A stretch of 64,000 nucleotides of DNA, taken from contig NZ_JACJVO010000007.1 in NCBI RefSeq assembly GCF_014212055.1, positions 124,001 through 188,000 of the forward strand, read 5' to 3'. This document shows positions 41,541-50,027 of the stretch, piece by piece. Both the position numbers and the translations under genes were made by a program. Numbering within the stretch: position 1 is the first letter of the stretch; the number at the start of each line of letters is the position of its first letter. The notes below the pieces were generated by a model. That model did no database searches and was not told the origin of the DNA. It worked only from the letters and a program-made list of their open reading frames with translations. This DNA comes from Cohnella zeiphila. GTDB taxonomy: Bacteria > Bacillota > Bacilli > Paenibacillales > Paenibacillaceae.

Positions 41541-43094
41541 CTACAGCTCTTCCACGATATCTCCGGCGATCAGCGATGCTGTCCGCCCGCGCGCGGCGGC
41601 GGCGCGGTCTCCGGCCGCTCCGTGCCGCCAGACGCCGAGCGCGGCGGCCGGACCTGGCGCCATTCCCTGGGCAAGCAGGCTGCCGATCAGCCCGGCCAGC
41701 ACGTCTCCCGCGCCGGCCGTCGCCATGCCCGCATTGCCGTTGCCGTTCACGTACGCGTCGCCGGACGGAAACGCCACGACCGTTGCCGCCCCCTTCAGCG
41801 CCAGCGTCACGTCATGCCGCTCCGCGAAGCGGCGTGCAAGCCCGATCCGGTCGCGCTGCACTTCGCGCGCGGAGAGTCCCGCGAGCCGCGCCATCTCTCC
41901 CGGATGCGGCGTCAGCACGACGCCGCCCGGGCGGCGCGGCCATTCGGCGAAGCCGGAGGCCTCCGCGAGCAGATTCAGCGCATCGGCGTCCAGCACGAGC
42001 GGCAAGTCGCCGGGCAGCCGTTCCCATAGCTCGCGGAGCCAGGCCGAGCCGCCCTCCCAGCGGCCGAGGCCGGGGCCGAGCACGAGCGCGTCCTTGCCGG
42101 CGGCGAGCCGGATGAGCTCTTCCGGCGGCACCCGGCTCCATTCGCCGCGGCCTTCGTCGGGCAGCGGGGCGAGCATGGCCTCGGGGAAGCGGCCGATGAG
42201 CGGCTCCGCAAGCCGGTCGGGAACGGCCCACGTGACGAGGCCGCACCCGCCGCGTAGCGCCGCGCGGGCGCACAGCAGGCCCGCGCCGCTCATCGCCCGG
42301 CTTCCGGCCGCGATCAGAACGTGGCCGTACGTGCCCTTATGCGAATCGGCCCGGCGCTCCTGCGCCGGATCGGCTTCCAGCCGGCGGCGCAGCGACTCCT
42401 CGTTCAGCGCGAACGTGCGAACGCCCGAGCGTTCCGCCAATTCGCCGACCGGAAGCCCGATGGGCCGAACGACCGTCTCCCCTGCGGCTTCTTTGCCCGG
42501 ATATTGGGCGTGCCCGCGCTTGGGCAGCGCCAGCGCCACCGTCCGCGCGGCGCGGATGCACGGATCGTGCGTCTCGCCCGTATCGGCGTCCACGCCGCTC
42601 GGAATGTCGACGGCTACGATGGGCAACCCGCTGGCGTTCGCCTCGCGGATCAGCGCGGCATAAGCCCCCTTGGGGGCGCCGCGGCTGCCGGTGCCGAGCA
42701 GCGCATCGATGACGCCGTCGTAGCGGCTCCAATCAATAGGGGCGCCGCCTTCCGCATAGACGCGCGACGGCAGGCCGAGACCGGCCGCGATGTCGCGCTG
42801 CGCCGCCGCCTCGCCCGCGAAGCCGGCCGGATCGGCCGCATAGACGATATCCGCCTCGTCGCCCGCGAGCCGCAGATGGCGGGCCGCCACCGCGCCGTCG
42901 GCGCCGTTGTTGCCTTTGCCGGCCAGAATAAGCCATCGCCGCGCGCCCGCCGCTTTCGCGCCGCGAAGAAGCGCCCGGGCTTCTTCGGCGACCGCTCTCC
43001 CCGCATTTTCCATCAACACGATGGCCGGGATGCCGATCCGATCGATCGCCTCCCGCTCGATGCTTCTCATTTCCTCCGCCGTCACGAGGAACAT
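41541..43094 (-). CDS. nnrDE: bifunctional NAD(P)H-hydrate epimerase/ADP-dependent dehydratase
   Basis: 517 residues. Repairs hydrated NAD(P)H. N-terminal YjeF_N/NnrE domain (about 1-215; MRSIEREAIDRIGIPAIVLMENAG, GKGNNGADG, DALLGTGSRG). C-terminal ribokinase-like NnrD domain (about 230-510; VLIAAGSRAMSGAGLLCARAALRGG, GPGLGR, TPHPGEMARL, KGAATVVAFP, NGNAGMATAGAGDVLAGLI). AATAGGAGGG precedes the ATG. Usual fused bacterial form. Confidence 0.95.
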   Translation of the reverse strand: MFLVTAEEMRSIEREAIDRIGIPAIVLMENAGRAVAEEARALLRGAKAAGARRWLILAGKGNNGADGAVAARHLRLAGDEADIVYAADPAGFAGEAAAQRDIAAGLGLPSRVYAEGGAPIDWSRYDGVIDALLGTGSRGAPKGAYAALIREANASGLPIVAVDIPSGVDADTGETHDPCIRAARTVALALPKRGHAQYPGKEAAGETVVRPIGLPVGELAERSGVRTFALNEESLRRRLEADPAQERRADSHKGTYGHVLIAAGSRAMSGAGLLCARAALRGGCGLVTWAVPDRLAEPLIGRFPEAMLAPLPDEGRGEWSRVPPEELIRLAAGKDALVLGPGLGRWEGGSAWLRELWERLPGDLPLVLDADALNLLAEASGFAEWPRRPGGVVLTPHPGEMARLAGLSAREVQRDRIGLARRFAERHDVTLALKGAATVVAFPSGDAYVNGNGNAGMATAGAGDVLAGLIGSLLAQGMAPGPAAALGVWRHGAAGDRAAAARGRTASLIAGDIVEEL

Positions 43095-43137
43095 TTCGGA
43101 TTCCCTCCTATTCAGCCGAATGATTCTCAGAACGCTC

Positions 43138-44145
43138 CTATACGGCCCCGCACGAATCGCGGACGATCAGTCTCGGCTTCAGCAGATGGCTGGCGGGCTC
43201 CGGCGTCTCCGTCTCCTTGGCTTCGATGCGGCGGAACAGCCCTTCGGCGGCCAGCTCGCCGATCTCCAGGAACGGCTGACGAACCGTCGTCAGCGATGGA
43301 TACACCCACTCCGACAGCGTAATGTCGTCGAAGCCGACGAGCGACAGCTGCTTGGGAACGAGAATGCCGTGCTCCTGAACGGCCCGGAGCGCCCCGATCG
43401 CCGTCTCGTCGTTCGACGCGACGACCGCGGTGAAGCCGCCGGTCTCGAGCAGGCGCTTCATGGCGAGATAGCCGCCCTGGTTGCTCCAGTCCGACCGGGC
43501 GACCCATTCCGGCTTCGCCTCGAGACCCAGCTCGGCCATGGTCTGCCGGTAGCCCTTGAGGCGGTATTTGTTCGCCGCCGCGTGATCCGGCCCTGTAATG
43601 TATGCGATTCGGCGATGACCGAGCCCGTGCAGATAGCGGACGATATCGGCGACGCCCGCTGAATTGTCAACGTCTACCGAGAACAGCCCGTCCATCTCTC
43701 CGTGGTCGCCGACCAGCGCCACCGGACAATCGGAGTCCAGAAGCTCCTGCAAATCGTCCTTCTCGCGCTTCTGGAAGCTGACGAGAATCATGCCGTCGAG
43801 CTGCCCTTCGTACAGAAGGTTCAGGAACGAGATCTCCCGCTCGAAGTTCGAAGTCCAGCTGTAGAAGATGCAGCTGTAGCCTTTCCGGTTCGCGACCTGC
43901 TCGATGCCGCGGATAATGCCGGAATAGAAAATGTTCGAGATGTTGTCGACGACGACGCCGATCGTATTCGTCTTGTCCATGACCAGCCGCCGCGCGTTGG
44001 CGTTCCGATGGAAGTTCAGCTCCCGGATCGCTTTCTCGAGCGCTTCCTGCGTCGCTTTCTTCACCTTCTGCCCGTTCAAGTATCGCGAAACGGTGCTCTT
44101 GGAAGTATTAGCCATTCGGGCTACGTCGTGAATCGTCGGTCCCAC
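43138..44145 (-). CDS. LacI family transcriptional regulator
   Basis: 335 residues. LacI HTH at the N-terminus: TIHDVARMANTSKSTVSRYLNGQKVKKATQEAL; sugar-binding domain with TIGVVVDNISNIFYSGIIRGIE, AYITGPDH, ASNDETAIGALRAVQEHG, LVGFDDITLSEW. The start is GTG 44145 with AGAAGG seven bases upstream; a GTG six codons earlier lacks one. Two operator-like palindromes upstream indicate autorepression. No catabolic operon adjoins it, so other targets are likely unlinked. Effector unknown. Confidence 0.9.
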   Translation of the reverse strand: MGPTIHDVARMANTSKSTVSRYLNGQKVKKATQEALEKAIRELNFHRNANARRLVMDKTNTIGVVVDNISNIFYSGIIRGIEQVANRKGYSCIFYSWTSNFEREISFLNLLYEGQLDGMILVSFQKREKDDLQELLDSDCPVALVGDHGEMDGLFSVDVDNSAGVADIVRYLHGLGHRRIAYITGPDHAAANKYRLKGYRQTMAELGLEAKPEWVARSDWSNQGGYLAMKRLLETGGFTAVVASNDETAIGALRAVQEHGILVPKQLSLVGFDDITLSEWVYPSLTTVRQPFLEIGELAAEGLFRRIEAKETETPEPASHLLKPRLIVRDSCGAV

Positions 44146-44183
44146 AAAATCGCCTTCTTTCACGCGAATTTCCCGTTGATTTT

Positions 44184-44195
44184 GGGAACGTTACC
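44184..44195. promoter_or_regulatory. LacI-type operator O1
   Basis: GGGAACGTTACC, a near-palindrome with the central CG typical of LacI-family sites, just downstream of a TAAAAT -10 box (minus strand) for the lacI-type gene. Confidence 0.6.
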
Positions 44196-44274
44196 ATTTT
44201 AGCATAAATTCCTATCGAACACGGCGGATCGATCCTTATTTTTGCGAAAAGGCGCCGAATTATGACCGAAATAT

Positions 44275-44288
44275 CGGGAACGTTCCCG
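44275..44288. promoter_or_regulatory. LacI-type operator O2
   Basis: CGGGAACGTTCCCG, a perfect 14-bp palindrome matching O1; centres are 92 bp apart, about nine helical turns, so looping is possible. Confidence 0.65.
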
Positions 44289-44324
44289 GTTCGCTCGACG
44301 GTTCGATTTATTCCCCGCGAGGGC

Positions 44325-44350
44325 CCTCGTCCGACCGGGAGCCCTCGCGG
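44325..44350 (-). terminator. hairpin after the DUF2935 gene
   Basis: CCGCGAGGGC pairs perfectly with GCCCTCGCGG (6-nt loop). No T-run; possible terminator of the DUF2935 gene. Confidence 0.45.
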
Positions 44351-44358
44351 CACATCGC

Positions 44359-45174
44359 CTACTTTTCGACTCGCGCATGTGCGGGATCGCATTTCGGCGG
44401 CGATACGGCTCCCGACTGGGCCAGCTTCATCAGGTAATAGCATTCTTCCCGCGCCATATGGTCGGGCATGAGCGGACTGATGATGTCGAGCACCTCCGCG
44501 CTCAGCTCCATCTCCAGCAGCTCGTGCAGGAACTGGCGAAACAACGCCATCTCGAGATCGATCTGTCTGTGGAACCGGTTCAAGGCGGGAAAATCCCCCA
44601 TTCTCGTCCGCATGAAGCCGGCCATCTCCACCGCTTTCACATACAGCTCCCGAAAGTGGCGCTCGAAACTTTCGCTTCGATGAACCAGATCGGCTTCCAC
44701 CCGGTCCAATCCCGAAGCGATGGATCCGGCATGGCCGTAGGCATCCAGCAGCCATACCAGATCGTGATGCAGCGGATGGTACATCGGAACCGGCTTGCCG
44801 GCCGCCAGCGCGGTCAGAATCCGCTCGTACTCTTCCAGCTCGTTGAGCATATGGTTGAAGAACGTCGGCGGTAACGATACGGTCACTTGGCCCGACAGCG
44901 AACGGGCAAGCAGGTTCAGCTTGAACTCCTTCAGCGCCTTGGTCTCCCGGTATGCTTCCCGATTGAGGACGTCCAGGTCCGCCTCCGGCGCGGCAGCCCG
45001 GGCCTGTTCCAGCAGCTTGTCGAAAGCCGCGATGAAGCGCTTGGCTTGGGCCGTATCGTCCGTCTCCTTGGGCGAAAGCGCATAGAAAATAAACCGCGAG
45101 TGGTCGCCCAGAATCTGCAGCCAGAATCGGTGCTCGAACAGCGGCGGCGAAGCGTCTAGGTCCCGCATGCTCAT
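44359..45174 (-). CDS. DUF2935 domain protein
   Basis: 271 residues. All-helical with two repeats of a His/Glu-rich four-helix pattern (FEHRFWLQILGDHSRFIFYAL; FHRQIDLEMALFRQFLHELLEME; MPDHMAREECYYLMKL). These HxxxE-type pairs suggest a ferritin-like or hemerythrin-like metal site. Found widely in spore-formers; function unknown. The upstream intergenic region (45175-45586) holds the box element described separately. Confidence 0.85.
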   Translation of the reverse strand: MSMRDLDASPPLFEHRFWLQILGDHSRFIFYALSPKETDDTAQAKRFIAAFDKLLEQARAAAPEADLDVLNREAYRETKALKEFKLNLLARSLSGQVTVSLPPTFFNHMLNELEEYERILTALAAGKPVPMYHPLHHDLVWLLDAYGHAGSIASGLDRVEADLVHRSESFERHFRELYVKAVEMAGFMRTRMGDFPALNRFHRQIDLEMALFRQFLHELLEMELSAEVLDIISPLMPDHMAREECYYLMKLAQSGAVSPPKCDPAHARVEK

Positions 45175-45260
45175 ATGGAATCTCCCTTCGTATCGAATCG
45201 GCTAGAGAAACTTTATGCCCGATCCGGGAAAGAGATTCTTCATTCAAATGTGCCATGCGA

Positions 45261-45443
45261 TAACGAAACTGTACGTCGTTATTCGGTTAAAACTCGACGG
45301 ATGATCCGTCTAACGAATCTGAGCGGCCTTATGAGCCAGAAATCGTCGGGAAAACGGCGATTGCCTGCCCCATAAGGTCGTATGGATTCGTTACATTTTG
45401 AAAACTAATGATTTTGCTTCAATAACGTCTTTCATATTCGTTA
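45261..45443. repeat. nested inverted-repeat box element, copy A
   Basis: Four 23-bp boxes of consensus TAACGAAWC-N9-TTATK: forward at 45261-45283 and 45311-45333, reverse at 45371-45393 and 45421-45443. Spacers are 27, 37 and 27 bp. The left spacer contains a hairpin (GACGGA-TGA-TCCGTC, 45296-45310) and the centre another (AATCGTCG with CGGCGATT, 45341-45362). It fills the gap between the amino-sugar kinase stop and the DUF2935 promoter. Same architecture as copy B at 58321-58502. I do not recognise a named family. Confidence 0.8.
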
Positions 45444-45586
45444 GAGCACCGTATGTTGGAAAAGTGATCACATTCGCGCCCGGCGTCGCAGCGATTGAAG
45501 AACTCGCTTGACCCAAGGCTCGAACGACCGCATGGAATCGCCAACCCATTCGAATTCCGCTTCCACACGCCTTCCTGTCGCCGACG

Positions 45587-46495
45587 CTACATTCGGCTGA
45601 GCGCCAACCGGACGGCGCCGTCGGCCGCATCGCGGCGCGCGGGGAACACGGTCATCCGCGGGAATCGCTCCGACAGCAGCTTCCGAAACTTGTCCCGCAC
45701 GTAATCGTTGCGGAGCAGGACGCTGCCGGCCAGCGCAAGCGGCCCTTCCGCAAGCGACAGCTTCTCCGCGACGGGGACGACCAGCCCGAGCAGCGCGCGG
45801 GCGCTCCGCTCCGCAATGGCGAGAGCGGCCGGATCGCCGGCCGCGCAAGCCTCCGACAGCAGCGGGGCCAGCGCCGCGATGTCCTTCTTGTTCCGCGTTT
45901 GGTCGTAAACGAAGCCGACGATGTCGCGGACGCCGTCTGCCTGCAACCGCTCGAACGCCAGCCGGGTCAGGACGGTCGGGCCGGAGCGGCCGTCTTCCGC
46001 GCGGACGACGGCGGCCAGCAGTTCGCGGCCGATGCTGTAGCCGCTGCCCTCGTCGTCGATCAGGTGGCCGAAGCCGCCGGTCCGGTGCGAGAGTCCGGCT
46101 TCAGTCTGCCCGTAGCAGATGGAGCCGGTGCCCGCGATCACAATGATGCCATGCAGACTGTCGACGCCGCCGCACAGTGCGGTGACGTGGTCGCCGGTCA
46201 GCAGCAGGCCTCCTTCGTAGCCGGAGCCGCGAACGGCGGCGGTCAGCCGCTCCGCCACCGTCGGATGGCTGATGCCCGCGGCTCCGATGCACGTCTGGAT
46301 GCAGAGGGACAGCTCGCCGCATGCAACGCCGATCTGATCGAATATATCCTGCAGCGTAAGGCGCACGCTGATCTCGTCCTGTCCGGTGAAGTTAAGGGGC
46401 CCGGCTTCAAAGGAAGCGATCGTACGGCCGTCCTCGTTCGCGATCCGAACCGCCGTCTTCGTTCCGCCGCCGTCGATTCCCGCCGCGTACTTCAA
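45587..46495 (-). CDS. BadF/BcrA-type amino-sugar kinase (MurK/NagK-like)
   Basis: 302 residues. ASKHA-fold kinase: phosphate-1 motif AAGIDGGGTKTAVRIANEDG at the N-terminus, IIVIAGTGSICYG (adenosine/phosphate-2 region), GGFGHLIDDEGSGYSIGRELL. Phosphorylates GlcNAc and, in MurK, MurNAc at C6. In this locus it sits next to NagZ and NamZ and upstream chemistry needs MurNAc-6-phosphate for MurQ, so MurK-like activity is the best guess. The start is TTG 46495, overlapping the nagZ stop as TTGA, with AAGGGAAG upstream. Confidence 0.85.
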   Translation of the reverse strand: MKYAAGIDGGGTKTAVRIANEDGRTIASFEAGPLNFTGQDEISVRLTLQDIFDQIGVACGELSLCIQTCIGAAGISHPTVAERLTAAVRGSGYEGGLLLTGDHVTALCGGVDSLHGIIVIAGTGSICYGQTEAGLSHRTGGFGHLIDDEGSGYSIGRELLAAVVRAEDGRSGPTVLTRLAFERLQADGVRDIVGFVYDQTRNKKDIAALAPLLSEACAAGDPAALAIAERSARALLGLVVPVAEKLSLAEGPLALAGSVLLRNDYVRDKFRKLLSERFPRMTVFPARRDAADGAVRLALSRM

Positions 46496-48141
46496 TTCGC
46501 TTCCCTTCCTTCCGTCGGTTCCCGCCGAATCCCATCCATTCTGTCCGCCAACGAACCGATCCCGATCCGCCCCGTCGGCTCCGCCTCGCCTCGAAGAATC
46601 GTCGCGAGTGAAGCGAGCGAGAGCGCCGTATACTCGAAGACGGCCAGTTCGCAAGCCGCTCCTTCCAGCGACGCCAGATCGTAAGGCTTGCCGAGTGCGA
46701 TCGCCGTCACCCGGCAGCCTACCGCGGCCAGCCGATTCGCGAGCCGAATCTGGCCGGGATGGTCCAGACCGTTGAACAGCCCGAGCACGACGTTCGAATA
46801 CCGGCTCGCAATCTCCAGCGTCCGCCCGATCTCCTCATCGCTCGGATCGATAGCAATCGTCAGATGGGGAGCGGCCAGCGCCTCTCCCAGCGAATCCGCG
46901 AACGACGGCGCCGCCTTCACCCGGCTGGATGCCTGGTCCGGCCGATTCGGCAGACAGCCGACGAACAGCGTGTCTCCCGACTCCGGCACGATCCGGGGAA
47001 GCTCGCCGCGCACCAGACAGACGCTCTCCAGGCTGATCGCCTGGGCGGCCCGCCGATGGACCGCGCCGCCGACCGCCTCAAGCGCGTCTTCGCTGCCTTT
47101 CGCCGGGCCGGTTCCATGCTCCTCGTTCTCGCCGCCGTATTTCCTTTTATAATACAGCACTTTCTCGACCGCTTCATCGATAACCGGCATCGGAAGTTCG
47201 CCGTCCCGCACCGCCTTTTCGATCCGTTCCGACGTCTCGGCCACAAGCGCGGGCGTATGGCTGACGAACAGCAGATGAATCCCGGCCTTCAGCGCGCCGA
47301 GCGCGCCTTCCGCCGTGCCGTAAAACCGGCGAATCGCATCCATCTCCAGACAGTCGGAAATGACGAGGCCGTTATATTCAAGCTTGCGCTTCAGCAGATC
47401 CGTCACGATCGCCCGCGACATCGTGGCCGGCACCTTCTCCGGCTCGAGCGCCGGAAACAGAATGTGAGCGATCGTCACGCACTCCGCCCCTTGGCGGAAC
47501 GCTTGAACGAACGGCCTCAGTTCCAGCTCCGACAGCTCTTCAAGCGATTTGTGTATCGCCGGCAGACCCAAATGGGAATCGACCGCGGTGTCTCCGTGCC
47601 CCGGAAAATGCTTGACGGAAGCGAGCACGCCTCCGTCCATGAGCCCCTGCAGCATCGGCAGGCCGTATTGCTCCACGGTCTCCGCCGTCTCTCCGTAGGA
47701 TCGGACGTTGATGACCGGGTTGCGCGGATTGTTGTTGATGTCGAGCACCGGAGCCAGGTTGAAGCGGATGCCCAGCGCCCGCAGCTCCCGCGCCGTGATG
47801 CGGCCTGCCGCGTAGGCGTTCTCGGGACGGCCCGTGGACGCGATCGCCATCGCTCCGGGAACGTTCGCGGCATCGGCAGGCAGGCGCGTCACCCGGCCGC
47901 CCTCCTGGTCGATGGAGATCAGCGCGGGAATGCCGGTCTGCTCCCGGACGAAACGGTGCAGCTCGGCGCATAAGGAGCCAAGCTGCTTTTTATTTTCCAC
48001 GTTATGGCTGAACAAAATGAGGTTGCCGATCTTGTAGTCGGAGATCAGCCGCCGTAAATCGCCGGTCATGTTCGGCTCCGCAAAGCCGGTCACGATCAGC
48101 TGGCCGATCTTCTCCCGGAGCGACAGCTTGCGGATGTCCAT
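46492..48141 (-). CDS. nagZ: beta-N-acetylglucosaminidase NagZ (GH3), cytoplasmic
   Basis: 549 residues. Releases non-reducing-end GlcNAc from muropeptides. GH3 landmarks: SIDQEGGRVTRL, the NagZ loop KHFPGHGDTAVDSH (177-190) with the Asp-His acid/base pair, and nucleophile Asp263 in LVISDCLEMDAI. A C-terminal alpha/beta domain of about 190 residues follows, as in Gram-positive NagZ. The start is ATG 48141; the frame upstream is antisense-type shadow of namZ. No signal peptide, unlike the secreted B. subtilis enzyme, so it should work inside the cell. Coupled to the kinase gene downstream. Confidence 0.92.
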   Translation of the reverse strand: MDIRKLSLREKIGQLIVTGFAEPNMTGDLRRLISDYKIGNLILFSHNVENKKQLGSLCAELHRFVREQTGIPALISIDQEGGRVTRLPADAANVPGAMAIASTGRPENAYAAGRITARELRALGIRFNLAPVLDINNNPRNPVINVRSYGETAETVEQYGLPMLQGLMDGGVLASVKHFPGHGDTAVDSHLGLPAIHKSLEELSELELRPFVQAFRQGAECVTIAHILFPALEPEKVPATMSRAIVTDLLKRKLEYNGLVISDCLEMDAIRRFYGTAEGALGALKAGIHLLFVSHTPALVAETSERIEKAVRDGELPMPVIDEAVEKVLYYKRKYGGENEEHGTGPAKGSEDALEAVGGAVHRRAAQAISLESVCLVRGELPRIVPESGDTLFVGCLPNRPDQASSRVKAAPSFADSLGEALAAPHLTIAIDPSDEEIGRTLEIASRYSNVVLGLFNGLDHPGQIRLANRLAAVGCRVTAIALGKPYDLASLEGAACELAVFEYTALSLASLATILRGEAEPTGRIGIGSLADRMDGIRREPTEGREAN

Positions 48142-48169
48142 CTCTCTTCGTCTCCCATCCCATATTGCC

Positions 48170-49309
48170 TCAATATAGATGATACGGCCGCTTCGCCTCC
48201 GCGAACGCCGCGCTTTCCTCGCGGAACCGTTCCAGCAGCGTCTCGGCCGTCGCGTCGGGATCCCGGTACATCCGGTCGCCGCCCAGCAGGTCGATGAACG
48301 GCCGGCCGTTCTCCCGGACCGGCGGCAGGAACGCAAACTCCTCGTAGCGGTCCCTAATCTCGAATAGCAGCGTCACGCCGACGTCCAGCGGGCGCAGCGC
48401 CCGGTCGTCCGTCACATGAAGCTGAACGCCGCCGCAATGCTCGCCCCGGAACTTCGAAGTCGTCGGCTGAAAATGCACGGGCCGGAAAACGACGCCGTCC
48501 AGCCCTTTGCGGTTCATATCCGCCGCCAGCTCCTCCGCCCGGATAAAAGGCGCGCCGATGACCTCGAACGGGAACGAAGTGCCCCGTCCTTCCGACAGAT
48601 TCGTCCCTTCGAACAGGCAGGTGCCGACATAGAGCAAAGCCGTCTCGTAGCGCGGTACCCCGAGCGACGGCGGAATCCAGAGCCGTCCCGTCTCCGGGTA
48701 GCGCATGCTCCGCTCCCAGCCTTCGCAGCGCACGACGTGCAGCTCGGCGTTCCAGCCCATCCGGTCGTTCGCCATCGCCGCCACTTCCCCGGCCGTCAAG
48801 CCGTAGCGCACGCAGAGCGGGTAGTTGCCGACGAACGAGCGATAGTCGTCCTTCAGCACGTTCCCTTCGACGGTGACGCCATCCAGCGGATCGACCCGGT
48901 CGAGCACGACGAACGGCTTGCCGGCGCGCGCGCAATCTTCCAGGGCATAAAGCATCGTATAAATAAACGTATAATACCGAACGCCGACATCCTGGATGTC
49001 GTAAACGACGATATCGACCTCGTCCAGCATCTCCGGCGTCAGCCGCTTGGAATCCTTGCGATACAAGCTGTGAACCGGAACTCCGGTGATCGGATCCAGA
49101 TATCGATCGACGTACGCGCCCGCGGCCTGATCTCCCCGCACCCCATGCTCCGGCGAGAACAGCGCGGCCAGATGGAACCGGTCGTTCAAAATCTCGATCG
49201 TCGGCGTAAGATCGGAAGCGAGGCCGGTCGGCGACGTAATGAGTCCCAGCCGCTTGCCCTGGAACAGCCCGGCATACCGGTCGATGTTGTCGATGCCGTT
49301 CAGAACCAT
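48170..49309 (-). CDS. namZ: exo-beta-N-acetylmuramidase NamZ (GH171, DUF1343), cytoplasmic
   Basis: 379 residues, all DUF1343. Characterised members remove MurNAc from non-reducing ends. Conserved: GLITSPTGLASD, FSPEHGVRGDQAAG, VDIVVYDIQDVGVRYYTFIYTM, ALLYVGTCLFEGTNLSEGRGT, GVQLHVTD. It lacks the N-terminal signal sequence of the secreted B. subtilis enzyme (begins MVLNGIDNIDRYAG with GGGGG eight bases upstream). Lies between the PIG-L and nagZ genes with 12- and 28-base gaps, one operon. Confidence 0.92.
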   Translation of the reverse strand: MVLNGIDNIDRYAGLFQGKRLGLITSPTGLASDLTPTIEILNDRFHLAALFSPEHGVRGDQAAGAYVDRYLDPITGVPVHSLYRKDSKRLTPEMLDEVDIVVYDIQDVGVRYYTFIYTMLYALEDCARAGKPFVVLDRVDPLDGVTVEGNVLKDDYRSFVGNYPLCVRYGLTAGEVAAMANDRMGWNAELHVVRCEGWERSMRYPETGRLWIPPSLGVPRYETALLYVGTCLFEGTNLSEGRGTSFPFEVIGAPFIRAEELAADMNRKGLDGVVFRPVHFQPTTSKFRGEHCGGVQLHVTDDRALRPLDVGVTLLFEIRDRYEEFAFLPPVRENGRPFIDLLGGDRMYRDPDATAETLLERFREESAAFAEAKRPYHLY

Positions 49310-49321
49310 CGGAATCGCCCC

Positions 49322-50026
49322 CTACAGCTCGGAGCGGAGCACGCGTTTATTCTCTTCGGGGATCATGAACGTCTCGGCGTACGTTTTGCGCGCTTCGATA
49401 CCGCGCACCCGTGCCAGATGCTTGTAATATTCCAGGTAGGGGAACGACTTGCTGCCCGTCACGAACCAATGCTTGGACACCGCCTCGACCCACAGGTCAT
49501 ACGCTTCCTGCGAGAAATCGACGTACACGTAAGGCCGGTAATCGACCGCATCCTCCCAGTTCTCGGCGTAATAGAGTCGAGAGGCGAAATGGGCCGGCAG
49601 GTCGCGTTCGAAGGAAGCCAGTCCCGCATAGAATCGGGCGTCGTTGACGATCCGGTGCGTCGTCATGTGGTCTTTGTGCATGCTGTTTTTGAAATGGGTA
49701 ATGACGATGTCCGGCTTGACTTCGCGGATGACGTCGCAAACCCGGTAGCGCATCTCCGTGTTGTCCTCCAGCTCCCCGTCCGGAATGTCGAACACGATCG
49801 AACGGCCTCCGAGCAGCTCCGCGAACGCCGCCGCTTCCCTGACTTTCTGCTCGCGGTACTCCGCCATGTCCTGCCCGGCGGGAACGCCGCGTTCGCCCGC
49901 GGTCAGCGCCAGCGTCACGATCTTGTCGCCCTTCAGGGAGTGATCCGCCAGCACGCCCCCCGCCGTCAGCTCCATATCGCCTACGTGGCCTCCGATGCCC
50001 AGAATCGTCAATTGTTTTTCGCTCAT
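49322..50026 (-). CDS. PIG-L/LmbE family deacetylase
   Basis: 234 residues. Zinc deacetylase fold of the GlcNAc-PI/BshB group. The first metal motif reads GGHVGDME, with His and Asp kept but in a slightly altered loop (usually HPDD). The second is MHKDHMTTHR. Acts on N-acetylamino sugars; in this setting GlcNAc, MurNAc or a derivative are plausible substrates. Only 1 base separates it from the GNAT gene upstream. Confidence 0.88.
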   Translation of the reverse strand: MSEKQLTILGIGGHVGDMELTAGGVLADHSLKGDKIVTLALTAGERGVPAGQDMAEYREQKVREAAAFAELLGGRSIVFDIPDGELEDNTEMRYRVCDVIREVKPDIVITHFKNSMHKDHMTTHRIVNDARFYAGLASFERDLPAHFASRLYYAENWEDAVDYRPYVYVDFSQEAYDLWVEAVSKHWFVTGSKSFPYLEYYKHLARVRGIEARKTYAETFMIPEENKRVLRSEL

Positions 50027-50027
50027 G

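Noticed and set aside
41411..42663. Long plus-strand frames opposite the NAD(P)HX repair gene
   Set aside because: Ser/Arg/Ala-rich shadows of a strongly conserved minus-strand gene.
45261..45443. Insertion sequence or ordinary terminator
   Set aside because: No transposase gene, no target-site duplication visible and no T-run; the four-box symmetry exceeds that of a terminator.
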